Shown here in pieces: positions 1 through 5,916 of a DNA stretch of 6,145 bases; position 1 is the stretch's first letter, and every line of letters starts with the position of its first letter. The DNA lies in assembly GCA_005787645.1 (NCBI GenBank), contig SYAM01000025.1, positions 1 to 6,145 of the forward strand. Direction: 5' to 3'. Source of the stretch: Actinomycetota bacterium. GTDB lineage: Bacteria > Actinomycetota > Actinomycetes > Nanopelagicales > Nanopelagicaceae. The notes below the pieces were generated by a model. The model made no database searches and was not told the origin of the DNA. It saw nothing but the letters and a program-made list of their open reading frames with translations. A program made the position numbers and the translations under genes.

Positions 1-768
1 AATCTCTCGAAGCACCTTAGTTTTTGGATGGAATTTGGCCAACATCTCACTCGTTGGATGTGGAGCGGTGGTGTCAGGTGCGGTGAAGTTATAAGTATGT
101 GATCCAGTGGAATTGCCTGCAAGAATCGCAAGGATTCCGTGTGCAGCATCGCGTACATCGAGATAACCCCAAAGGATCTTCGCCGCCACCGTAACGGTTT
201 CTTCATCACCATCTCGCTGAGCAATAGCGTGATCTTCAATGGCTTTCATCGTGTTGCAGAATGGAAAGCGAAGACCTACGTATGCAGTTTTTGAACGATT
301 TGCCCACATATCTGCGGTTCGCTCATTGACCTCTTTGCAGAGCGCATAACTCTCATAATGGTGAAGCGGCAGCGATTCATCAAAAGGTGCAAATTCTGGA
401 GAGGTCCAGGGGCCAGACCATGCCGTGCCATAAATAGAGAGAGATGAAGCATAGATAACGACTTTCACATTATTGGAAGCAGCTTTTGAAAATACTTTAT
501 ACGTACAAGAAACATTATTATCGAAAACTTCGAAATCTTGATCATCAAATGGACGCGGGATCGATCCAAGATGCACGATTGCATCCACTTGAAAATCGAG
601 TGAATTGACGAAGGCGTCATCCGTTAATTCACCAAGTATGAAGTTGACTCCCGCAGGAATATCGCCACTCTTACGGTCAGTAGCAGTTACCTGGTGTCCT
701 GCCGCAGCAAGAGTCTTCATAACTTCAGTTCCAATAAGGCCAGTCGCGCCCGTAAGAAGAATTTTCAT
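1..768 (-). CDS. NAD-dependent sugar epimerase/dehydratase (extended SDR), 3' end cut off by window edge
   Basis: An open frame of 256 codons starts at ATG 768 and reaches base 1 without a stop, so the C-terminus is missing. The N-terminus begins MKILLTGATGLIG, a Rossmann nucleotide-binding loop of the GxxGxxG type (residues 7-13). An acidic residue at the end of the second strand (D31) favours NAD over NADP. The catalytic set of extended short-chain dehydrogenases is present: serines at 108-109 in an ASSLSIYG segment, and Y141 and K145 as YxxxK. The late WGYLDVRDAAHGI segment (about 200-212) is typical of nucleotide-sugar epimerases and dehydratases. Family members act in the cytoplasm on UDP-, GDP- or dTDP-sugars, but the substrate here cannot be told. 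A GAGG lies only 2 bases before the ATG, a tight ribosome site. The gene follows the sulfotransferase stop by 9 bases, so it is probably the fifth gene of the operon and may supply or modify the sugar that is sulfated. The family call is firm; the substrate and role are inference. Confidence 0.5.
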   Translation of the reverse strand, partial: MKILLTGATGLIGTEVMKTLAAAGHQVTATDRKSGDIPAGVNFILGELTDDAFVNSLDFQVDAIVHLGSIPRPFDDQDFEVFDNNVSCTYKVFSKAASNNVKVVIYASSLSIYGTAWSGPWTSPEFAPFDESLPLHHYESYALCKEVNERTADMWANRSKTAYVGLRFPFCNTMKAIEDHAIAQRDGDEETVTVAAKILWGYLDVRDAAHGILAILAGNSTGSHTYNFTAPDTTAPHPTSEMLAKFHPKTKVLREI

Positions 769-777
769 GGCCTCAAT

Positions 778-1887
778 CTAGATTATTTTTCGCTTGATGC
801 GTAGTGCCTTGTACTTCGCTCGTCGTAACAACTCCTTAAGCAAAACTGAACCTGCCATCCTTTTCACAGAGCGACTACTTGAACCAAGGATCGCCTCTGC
901 CGCGACCACAAGAGGAATACTTGTCACGGGCTGATTCTCTCCAACGGGGGTCGTTTCACCACTTGCCCGCTCCAAGTCACCAAGGACCTGGATTCCTAAC
1001 CCTCGAATCTGGGTGATGGACTTCTGATTCTCCGCAAGCGCCGCCTCTACCGCCCACGCTGGAGTTAACAATTTTGTCACTGTATCTCCAGAGTAATCAT
1101 TATTCGCAAGTCGAGTGAATGCACCTTCACGAACAAACATCTCATAATCGGCCCACGCGCGCTCTTTTGGAAATCTATTGTTCACCTCAAGCAATAGTGC
1201 GGTCTCTTCCAATGTCAACGAGCGATTCTTTCGAGTGTTCTCATCCGCCCGAATTAAAGTGCGCTCAATCCCTAACACATCGGCAAATGAATCGTAGAGA
1301 AAGTTAGGATTCTTCTCATCTGCCACAATCACTTTGATGTTATCTGCACCAAATACCTCGACCCACTTTGATAGGACTTCCCCATGTCGGTGTCGCTCCC
1401 AAAATGTCGGCGTGTGATTTTTGTATTCACTTTCCTTGAAAACTCCAAGTAACCATTTTTCATAGTCAGCCTTGATCCCATACTTTAAATATTGCTGGTA
1501 TGAGGAGGAGAGAAGTTTATGTAGGGGGCGCCACGTGAAAATCACTCTCTGCTCAGCCTTGCCAAATGCACCTTTCATCGTGCGGATCTCTTCGATAGTT
1601 AACTCAGAGAAGAATTCGGAACTAATGAGAGCGGATTCTTTCGCTCTCTTAACCTGCGTCACCAAATGATTCCACTCCGAAATCGGTGTCTTCTTTCCGC
1701 CCTTATCTTTCCAACCCCATACCCGCTCATGGAGCGCCCACGCTGGGCGGTGATGTCCTTCACCGCGCGCATAGGGATAGGTAATTCCTTTCTCGCGAAA
1801 AACACTTCTTGATTCCTTAAAAATTGTTTGAATTCCAGTGGTTCCAGTCTTATGAAATCCTGCGTGTATAAAAATTTTTTTAACCAC
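778..1887 (-). CDS. PAPS-dependent sulfotransferase-family protein
   Basis: A complete 369-residue protein with a GTG start. The N-terminal strand and loop HAGFHKTGTTGIQ (residues 8-20) match the 5'-phosphosulfate-binding loop of sulfotransferases, with K13 and the TGTT turn as key residues. A second block at about 113-130, RVIFTWRPLHKLLSSSY, has the R120 and S127/S128 spacing expected of the 3'-phosphate-binding motif. The NRSL at 221-224 resembles a conserved later motif of bacterial carbohydrate sulfotransferases. The enzyme would transfer sulfuryl from PAPS to a hydroxyl or amine on a glycan, lipid or small molecule, releasing PAP; the acceptor is unknown. No signal peptide or membrane helix is evident, so it is probably cytoplasmic, though the last 30 residues are rich in Lys and Arg and could touch membrane or an anionic partner. 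The GTG overlaps the preceding TAG by one base, with a weak GGTGA 7 bases upstream, implying translational coupling. Its place after cysD and cysNC supports PAPS use. Confidence 0.5.
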   Translation of the reverse strand: MVKKIFIHAGFHKTGTTGIQTIFKESRSVFREKGITYPYARGEGHHRPAWALHERVWGWKDKGGKKTPISEWNHLVTQVKRAKESALISSEFFSELTIEEIRTMKGAFGKAEQRVIFTWRPLHKLLSSSYQQYLKYGIKADYEKWLLGVFKESEYKNHTPTFWERHRHGEVLSKWVEVFGADNIKVIVADEKNPNFLYDSFADVLGIERTLIRADENTRKNRSLTLEETALLLEVNNRFPKERAWADYEMFVREGAFTRLANNDYSGDTVTKLLTPAWAVEAALAENQKSITQIRGLGIQVLGDLERASGETTPVGENQPVTSIPLVVAAEAILGSSSRSVKRMAGSVLLKELLRRAKYKALRIKRKII

Positions 1888-2642
1888 TACCCTGTCACCA
1901 ACCTGTATCCATTGATTACGATGATAGCTACCGAGATCGCGATTCCCAAAGGTTTTCTTGGCACCTTACTGACCAGCAATGCAGCAACTGGTGCCATCAA
2001 TACACCACCGATAGCCAGCCCCGCAATCACTTCCCAATCCACTTCTAGGCGACTGAGCTGTAATGCAAAACCAGCGGTTGCCGAGAGAGCTACGACAAAC
2101 TCAGCGGCGCTCACCGTTCCAATTACCTTGCGTGGCTCAGTCTGAGTGCTGACTAACAGCGTTGGGGTAACAACTGGTCCCCAACCTCCACCACCTGCTG
2201 CATCGACAAAGCCTCCAGAGAATCCTAAAAACTTAATATAGCGAGAGTTGATTGGTGCGTTAGGAAAAAGCGTTCCTTGTCCAAAAAAAATATTGCGAAA
2301 AAGCAAGAGAAAACCAAGAACTAGCAAGATCGTGGAGATAAAAACTTTTCCACGCTCTAAACTCAATGAGGCAAGAAATGTCGCTCCTAAAAAAGCCCCT
2401 ATGCCACCCGGGACTGCTAACCAAAGTAAGATTTTCTTATCAACGTTATCTCGTCTCCAATGGGCAATACCAGAGGCAAGAGTGGTACCTATCTCAGCAA
2501 CATGTACCGCAGCCGATGTGACAACTGCAGAGGCGCCTAAAGTGATGAGGAGAGTGGAGCTGGTAAGCCCAAAGCCCATTCCCAGAGCACCATCAACTAA
2601 CTGCGCAATCGAACCCGCTAGAACAAATATTAGAATTGTCAT
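1887..2642 (-). CDS. TauE/SafE-family membrane transporter (putative sulfur-anion permease)
   Basis: This 251-residue integral membrane protein is of usual family length, with about eight hydrophobic helices: roughly 3-32, 38-59, 70-93, 99-118, 136-148, 172-195, 203-224 and 230-248. Two half-repeats each carry a glycine-rich entry: a VDGALGMGFG segment near 16-25 and VDAAGGGGWGPVVTPTLL near 146-163, as in TauE/SafE (formerly DUF81, UPF0721) proteins. Family members have been linked to export of sulfite or sulfoacetate and to uptake of sulfur compounds, but direction and substrate are rarely proven. The ATG overlaps the cysNC stop as ATGA and has no good Shine-Dalgarno sequence (GCTCTC precedes it), so translation probably depends on ribosomes finishing cysNC. 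Sitting between PAPS synthesis and the sulfotransferase, it is a reasonable candidate to bring in sulfate or to remove a surplus sulfur anion. The family is confident; the cargo is inference. Confidence 0.5.
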   Translation of the reverse strand: MTILIFVLAGSIAQLVDGALGMGFGLTSSTLLITLGASAVVTSAAVHVAEIGTTLASGIAHWRRDNVDKKILLWLAVPGGIGAFLGATFLASLSLERGKVFISTILLVLGFLLLFRNIFFGQGTLFPNAPINSRYIKFLGFSGGFVDAAGGGGWGPVVTPTLLVSTQTEPRKVIGTVSAAEFVVALSATAGFALQLSRLEVDWEVIAGLAIGGVLMAPVAALLVSKVPRKPLGIAISVAIIVINGYRLVTG

Positions 2643-4462
2643 GAGAGCAACCGCATTACTTCAGCGACATTCAATGCTAAATCCCGATCTCCATCTATAA
2701 CTAATTCGGGATTTATGGGTGGCTCATACTCCTGTCCCACACCTGTGAGGTTGGGTAACTCTCCACTTTTTGCCTTTCTATATAAACCTTTGGGATCTCG
2801 TTCTGCGCAGACCTCCTCTGAAGTGTTGACCCACACTTGTCTGAATTGGTCGGGCTCAAAGAGAGCGCGTGCCGCTTGTCGATCCACCTCAAAAGGACTG
2901 ACCAAAGCAACAATCACTATCAATCCGGCATCCACGAAAAGGCGGGCAATTTCAGCGACTCGACGGACATTCTCCGCTCTATCCTCGGGGGTAAACCCAA
3001 GGTCTTTGTTGATTCCCAACCGAACATTGTCGCCATCCAAGATGTAGCAATGTTTTCCTTGAGCGAATAGTTCCTTCTCTACTTGATTTGCGATGGTTGA
3101 CTTTCCCGAACCACTTAGGCCAGTAAACCAAATTACTTTTGCCTTTTGATTCTTTAGCAAAGCTCGCTCAGCAGAAGTTATTTCATAATTATGTCGAGTG
3201 ATGTTGCTGCTTCGTCGGAGCGTATGTAGAAACATTCCTGCACCGCTACTCTGCATGGACTTGCGGTCAATCAAAATGAAGTTTCCGGTATTTCTTGATA
3301 AGAGATAATTTCGAAGCGCGACTGGTCTATCGGTAGCAATCTCAACTTCACCAATTTCATTCATGTGAAGCGATTTCGCCACCTCTGTCCCGCCTTCGAC
3401 GATTTTCTGCTTACCCTTGATTGCTGTCACAATTGCTGGCACCATCGTTGAACCTGTTTGAAGTAGATATGAGCGGCTTAGCACTAAAGGTTCCTCGTCT
3501 AGCCACACAAGATTTGATATAAATCTATCGGTGCAATCGTCTTGTGTTTCACTAGAGACTAAAACATCTCCACGTGAAACATCAACCTCTCTTTCAAATA
3601 TCAAGATTGCTGTTTCACCTGCGTGAATCTCATTTTTGCGCTCTTGATACTTGATGATTTCTGATACTTTGACCGACAACTTGCTTGGTAATACCTTGAG
3701 TTCCTCACCTACGCGAAGTGTTCCACTCTCCAGCGTGCCGCTGACTCCACGAAAATTTTCAGCCCGGGCTATTGATTGAACTCTAAAGTGTTGTTCCGAA
3801 TTATTATTGGCAACAGGTTCCCAGTTTTCGATTGCCTCTAAAAGTGTTGGGCCTTTATACCAAGGGAGGTTCTTGCTGCCGAAAGAGACGTTATCGCCCG
3901 CCAAAGCGCTAACTGGAGTTGCTATTAATTCCTTAAGTGTCAAGTGTGCGACTTTTTCTTGTAAGGTTTTTACTAAATCTTGATAAACATCTTCTCTGTA
4001 ATCAACCGCATCAAGTTTGTTAATCACAATCACTACTCGATCTACTCCTGCTAGTGAGCAAATTGCTGTGTGGCGCAACGTTTGAGTTCGGATCCCTCGT
4101 GTAGCGTCAACTAGCACTAGAGCGATATTTGCGCGCGATGCTGCGACAACCATGTTTCGGGTATATTGCTCATGGCCAGGTGCATCAGCAATAATCAATC
4201 GATTGCCATTTCGCAGATTCATCGAACGATAGGCAACATCAATCGTTATTCCCTGTTCACGTTCGGCTTCCAACCCATCAGTCAACAAGCTGAAATCGAT
4301 TTCGCCGGCAGGGATGGTGGAGCCAGTGCGTCTTACCTTCCTTGCTGAATCAACTGTGTCGTGGGGGACGCTATCTGTTTCAACGAGTAATCGGCCAATT
4401 AGCGTGCTTTTCCCATCATCAACGCTGCCACAAGTTACAAGTCGAGTAAGAGCAGAGGACAT
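2639..4462 (-). CDS. cysNC: Bifunctional sulfate adenylyltransferase subunit 1 / adenylylsulfate kinase (CysN-CysC fusion)
   Basis: A 607-residue fusion. The CysN half (about 1-425) is a translation-factor-type GTPase: G1 GSVDDGKST (12-20), a G2 threonine in GITIDVAYR (71-79), G3 DAPGH (93-97), G4 NKLD (148-151) and G5 SAL (185-187), followed by beta-barrel domains. It uses GTP hydrolysis to drive CysD to form APS from sulfate and ATP. The CysC half (about 440-607) has a P-loop GLSGSGKST (448-456), DGDNVR (476-481), DRAENVRR (494-501), SPF (522-524) and DPKGLY (556-561). It phosphorylates the 3' position of APS to give PAPS. The same fusion is known in Mycobacterium CysNC and rhizobial NodQ, and the length is similar. 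The ATG overlaps the cysD stop as TGATG and has AGAGGGG 8 bases upstream inside cysD. No key motif is missing and both halves look active. The adenine-pocket segment near 571-580 reads NLTGVGQEYE instead of the commoner FTG form, a likely subfamily variant. Confidence 0.5.
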   Translation of the reverse strand: MSSALTRLVTCGSVDDGKSTLIGRLLVETDSVPHDTVDSARKVRRTGSTIPAGEIDFSLLTDGLEAEREQGITIDVAYRSMNLRNGNRLIIADAPGHEQYTRNMVVAASRANIALVLVDATRGIRTQTLRHTAICSLAGVDRVVIVINKLDAVDYREDVYQDLVKTLQEKVAHLTLKELIATPVSALAGDNVSFGSKNLPWYKGPTLLEAIENWEPVANNNSEQHFRVQSIARAENFRGVSGTLESGTLRVGEELKVLPSKLSVKVSEIIKYQERKNEIHAGETAILIFEREVDVSRGDVLVSSETQDDCTDRFISNLVWLDEEPLVLSRSYLLQTGSTMVPAIVTAIKGKQKIVEGGTEVAKSLHMNEIGEVEIATDRPVALRNYLLSRNTGNFILIDRKSMQSSGAGMFLHTLRRSSNITRHNYEITSAERALLKNQKAKVIWFTGLSGSGKSTIANQVEKELFAQGKHCYILDGDNVRLGINKDLGFTPEDRAENVRRVAEIARLFVDAGLIVIVALVSPFEVDRQAARALFEPDQFRQVWVNTSEEVCAERDPKGLYRKAKSGELPNLTGVGQEYEPPINPELVIDGDRDLALNVAEVMRLLS

Positions 4463-5367
4463 CAGAAATACCCCTCTGTCTTCTTCTTTTCCATCGAATC
4501 TTCTTTATCTCCATCAATGAGGCGCGTCGCACGCTCACTAAGTTTTACTTCAGAGATCTCTTCTAATATCGATTCAAGAGTATCTGCATCTGACGTGACT
4601 CCTGCCGTCAACGGATAACAGCCCAGCGTGCGAAATCGAATCTTACGATTAACGGGTACCTCATTAGGTTGCAACGGATAACGCTCATCATCAACCATAA
4701 TAATTTGGCTTCCACGCATCACGATGGGGCGCTCTTTTGCAAAATACAGGGGATTGATCGCAATGTTGTTCTGATAGATGTACTCCCATACATCAATTTC
4801 GGTCCAGTCCGAGATGGGAAAGACTCGCATAGTCTGACCAGGAGCTAAGCGAGTGTTATATGTTCGCCATAACTCAGGTCGTTGTGCCCGCGGCTCCCAT
4901 CGGTGACCACTCTCACGGACGCTGAAAATTCTCTCTTTGGCCCGACTCTTCTCTTCGTCTCGACGAGATCCACCTATCGCGGCATCAAATTGATATTTAT
5001 CTAATGCTTCACGGAGCGCGACGGTTTTCATAATTCGTGTGTATTCAGAAATACTCGTTGAAAAGGGGGTCACGCCTTCTCGAGCGCCCTGGAGATTTGT
5101 GTGAATAATCAATTTCACACCATACTTTTCAACAATTTCATCTCTGAAGGTAATCATCTCCTTGAATTTCCACGTGGTGTCGATGTGCATCAAGGTAAAA
5201 GGAATATCTGCAGGGTAGAAGGCTTTTTTTGCTAAATGGAGTAAGACCGAGGAATCCTTGCCTATCGAATAGAGCATTACTGGATTCGAGAAAGAAGCTG
5301 CGGTTTCTCGAAGAATCTCGATTGATTCTTCTTCAAGAGCTTTCAAAACTGCAGCAGTAGGTCGCAC
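4462..5367 (-). CDS. cysD: Sulfate adenylyltransferase subunit 2 (ATP sulfurylase small subunit)
   Basis: A complete 301-residue protein, the usual CysD length. It has the PP-loop ATPase motif SIGKDSS (34-40), the HIDTTWKF segment (61-68), the basic GGSRRDEEKSRAKER block (132-146), and RFRTLGCYPLT (245-255), followed by a C-terminus ending EGYF, all typical of CysD/NodP. With CysN it forms the heterodimeric ATP sulfurylase that makes APS and pyrophosphate from sulfate and ATP in the cytoplasm. The start is GTG, chosen because AGAGGA lies 7 bases upstream and the protein then aligns in length with the family. An ATG 8 bases further up is in another frame. It is the first gene of the operon, 64 bases after the T tail of the HU terminator begins. 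Its stop overlaps the cysNC start by one base. Identification is very secure. Whether the product feeds assimilation or sulfation is decided by context; the downstream sulfotransferase favours sulfation. Confidence 0.5.
   Translation of the reverse strand: MRPTAAVLKALEEESIEILRETAASFSNPVMLYSIGKDSSVLLHLAKKAFYPADIPFTLMHIDTTWKFKEMITFRDEIVEKYGVKLIIHTNLQGAREGVTPFSTSISEYTRIMKTVALREALDKYQFDAAIGGSRRDEEKSRAKERIFSVRESGHRWEPRAQRPELWRTYNTRLAPGQTMRVFPISDWTEIDVWEYIYQNNIAINPLYFAKERPIVMRGSQIIMVDDERYPLQPNEVPVNRKIRFRTLGCYPLTAGVTSDADTLESILEEISEVKLSERATRLIDGDKEDSMEKKKTEGYF
4471..4477 (-). promoter_or_regulatory. Ribosome binding site of cysNC inside cysD
   Basis: On the minus strand AGAGGGG ends 8 bases before the cysNC ATG, within the last codons of cysD. 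It gives cysNC its own strong initiation site in addition to stop-start coupling, consistent with the need for matched CysD and CysN amounts. Confidence 0.5.
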
Positions 5368-5430
5368 GTAGACATCCTCTCAAAAAAGTAATCCCAGCTC
5401 TCTACATGAGTGTGTGAATATGCTGAGAAA
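5368..5430 (-). promoter_or_regulatory. Leader of the sulfation operon: ribosome binding site and presumed promoter region
   Basis: These 63 bases separate the HU terminator from the cysD GTG. The minus-strand AGAGGA (5375-5380) sits 7 bases before GTG and is a good Shine-Dalgarno sequence. The operon is expected to start here because a strong terminator lies just upstream. No convincing pair of -35 and -10 boxes was found: TTCACA followed 19 bases later by GATTAC is the best, poor, pairing. Transcription could instead begin within or upstream of the terminator, or rely on partial read-through. No riboswitch or obvious operator was recognised. The ribosome site is solid; the promoter is inferred from position only. 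Confidence 0.5.
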
Positions 5431-5470
5431 GAAAATCCCCACACCGTAAAGTTTCGATGCGGGGATTTCT
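5431..5470 (-). terminator. Intrinsic terminator after the HU gene
   Basis: An 8-bp perfect stem pairs 5433-5440 with 5461-5468 (AAATCCCC on one arm, GGGGATTT on the other). It extends after one mismatch by two more pairs (5442-5443 with 5458-5459), with a short loop between. Read on the minus strand, the second arm is followed by TCTTTCTC, a U-rich tail. The stem starts 15 bases past the HU stop, so it ends the HU transcript and isolates it from cysD. On the plus strand no gene approaches it. Confidence 0.5.
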
Positions 5471-5483
5471 TAATTACTTCTGA

Positions 5484-5756
5484 TTAGTTAACTGCATCCT
5501 TGAAAGCCTTTGATGGAGAAACTTTGATCTTCTTGCCAGCGGCAATCGTCATCGTCTCACCGGTACGAGGATTCCGTCCCTGACGTGCTGGGCGGGAAAC
5601 CACCTCAAATGAGGCGAAGCCCGGGATCGCTACTTTGTCGCCCTTTACGAGTGCGGCTTGAATTGAATCAATGATCGCCTTGAGGACGTTATCGACCTGG
5701 CTGGCTGGCATCTTGGTCCGCTCAGCTGCTGCCGCGACGAGTTCACCTTTGTTCAT
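5484..5756 (-). CDS. HU-family histone-like DNA-binding protein
   Basis: A 90-residue protein, the normal HU length, starting MNKGELVAAAAERT. The N-terminal half (1-45) is the helical dimerisation domain. GDKVAIPGFASFEV (39-52) begins the beta sheet, and RPARQGRNPRTGETM (55-69) is the DNA-embracing arm with P63 at the tip, where HU intercalates its proline into the minor groove. The C-terminal helix KVSPSKAFKDAVN ends the protein. It bends and compacts DNA as a dimer in the nucleoid. The frame stays open 17 codons further upstream, but the start at 5756 is preferred: AAGGAG lies 6 bases before it and the protein then begins like other HU proteins. The gene stands alone, ends in its own terminator and is noticeably richer in GC than the neighbouring operon. 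There is no lysine-rich C-terminal tail of the mycobacterial HupB kind. Confidence 0.5.
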   Translation of the reverse strand: MNKGELVAAAAERTKMPASQVDNVLKAIIDSIQAALVKGDKVAIPGFASFEVVSRPARQGRNPRTGETMTIAAGKKIKVSPSKAFKDAVN

Positions 5757-5762
5757 ATCTCT

Positions 5763-5768
5763 CTCCTT
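5763..5768 (-). promoter_or_regulatory. Ribosome binding site deciding the HU start
   Basis: A perfect AAGGAG on the minus strand sits 6 bases upstream of the ATG at 5756. It falls inside the longer open frame that begins at 5807, so it marks the internal ATG as the real start. Confidence 0.5.
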
Positions 5769-5778
5769 GCTAGAAGAT

Positions 5779-5813
5779 GGCCTTTGGCTTGATAGCTCGG
5801 TCGCCAAAAAGCC
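5779..5813 (-). other. Imperfect hairpin in the HU leader
   Basis: The arms 5779-5788 and 5803-5813 can pair as GGC/GCC, TTT/AAA and GGC/GCC with a small internal bulge, giving about 9 pairs around a 14-base loop. There is no T run after it, so it is not a classic terminator. It lies 10 bases upstream of the HU ribosome binding site and could be part of the 5' leader, or chance. Confidence 0.5.
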
Positions 5814-5916
5814 TTGACTGGAACCCTAGCCCCAGAACCCGCCTAAATAGCGGAGCTTTCCTGCAGAGAGCGCTCGGGCGTGTTGGAAATGGCTGGTCGT
5901 AGCCTTGAGGAGGCAA

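Noticed and set aside
1828..2145. 105-codon open frame on the plus strand
   Set aside because: It lies antisense across the transporter-sulfotransferase junction, its Ser/Thr/Ala-rich translation resembles no family, and both minus-strand genes are clear.
2248..2700. 150-codon open frame on the plus strand
   Set aside because: It lies antisense to the transporter and the end of cysNC, is rich in K, P and R with no recognisable domain, and is explained by the codon bias of the real genes.
2713..2913. 66-codon open frame on the minus strand in another frame of cysNC
   Set aside because: It is fully inside the conserved APS kinase domain, which is intact in the cysNC frame; there is no sign of a frameshift.
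5757..5807. N-terminal extension of HU by 17 residues to an upstream start at 5807
   Set aside because: The perfect AAGGAG 6 bases before the ATG at 5756 and the normal HU N-terminus (MNKGEL) show the internal start is correct; the extension would be translated leader.
5868..5875. Palindrome GAGCGCTC in the spacer upstream of HU
   Set aside because: Eight bases without a second copy or nearby promoter boxes is too short to call an operator.
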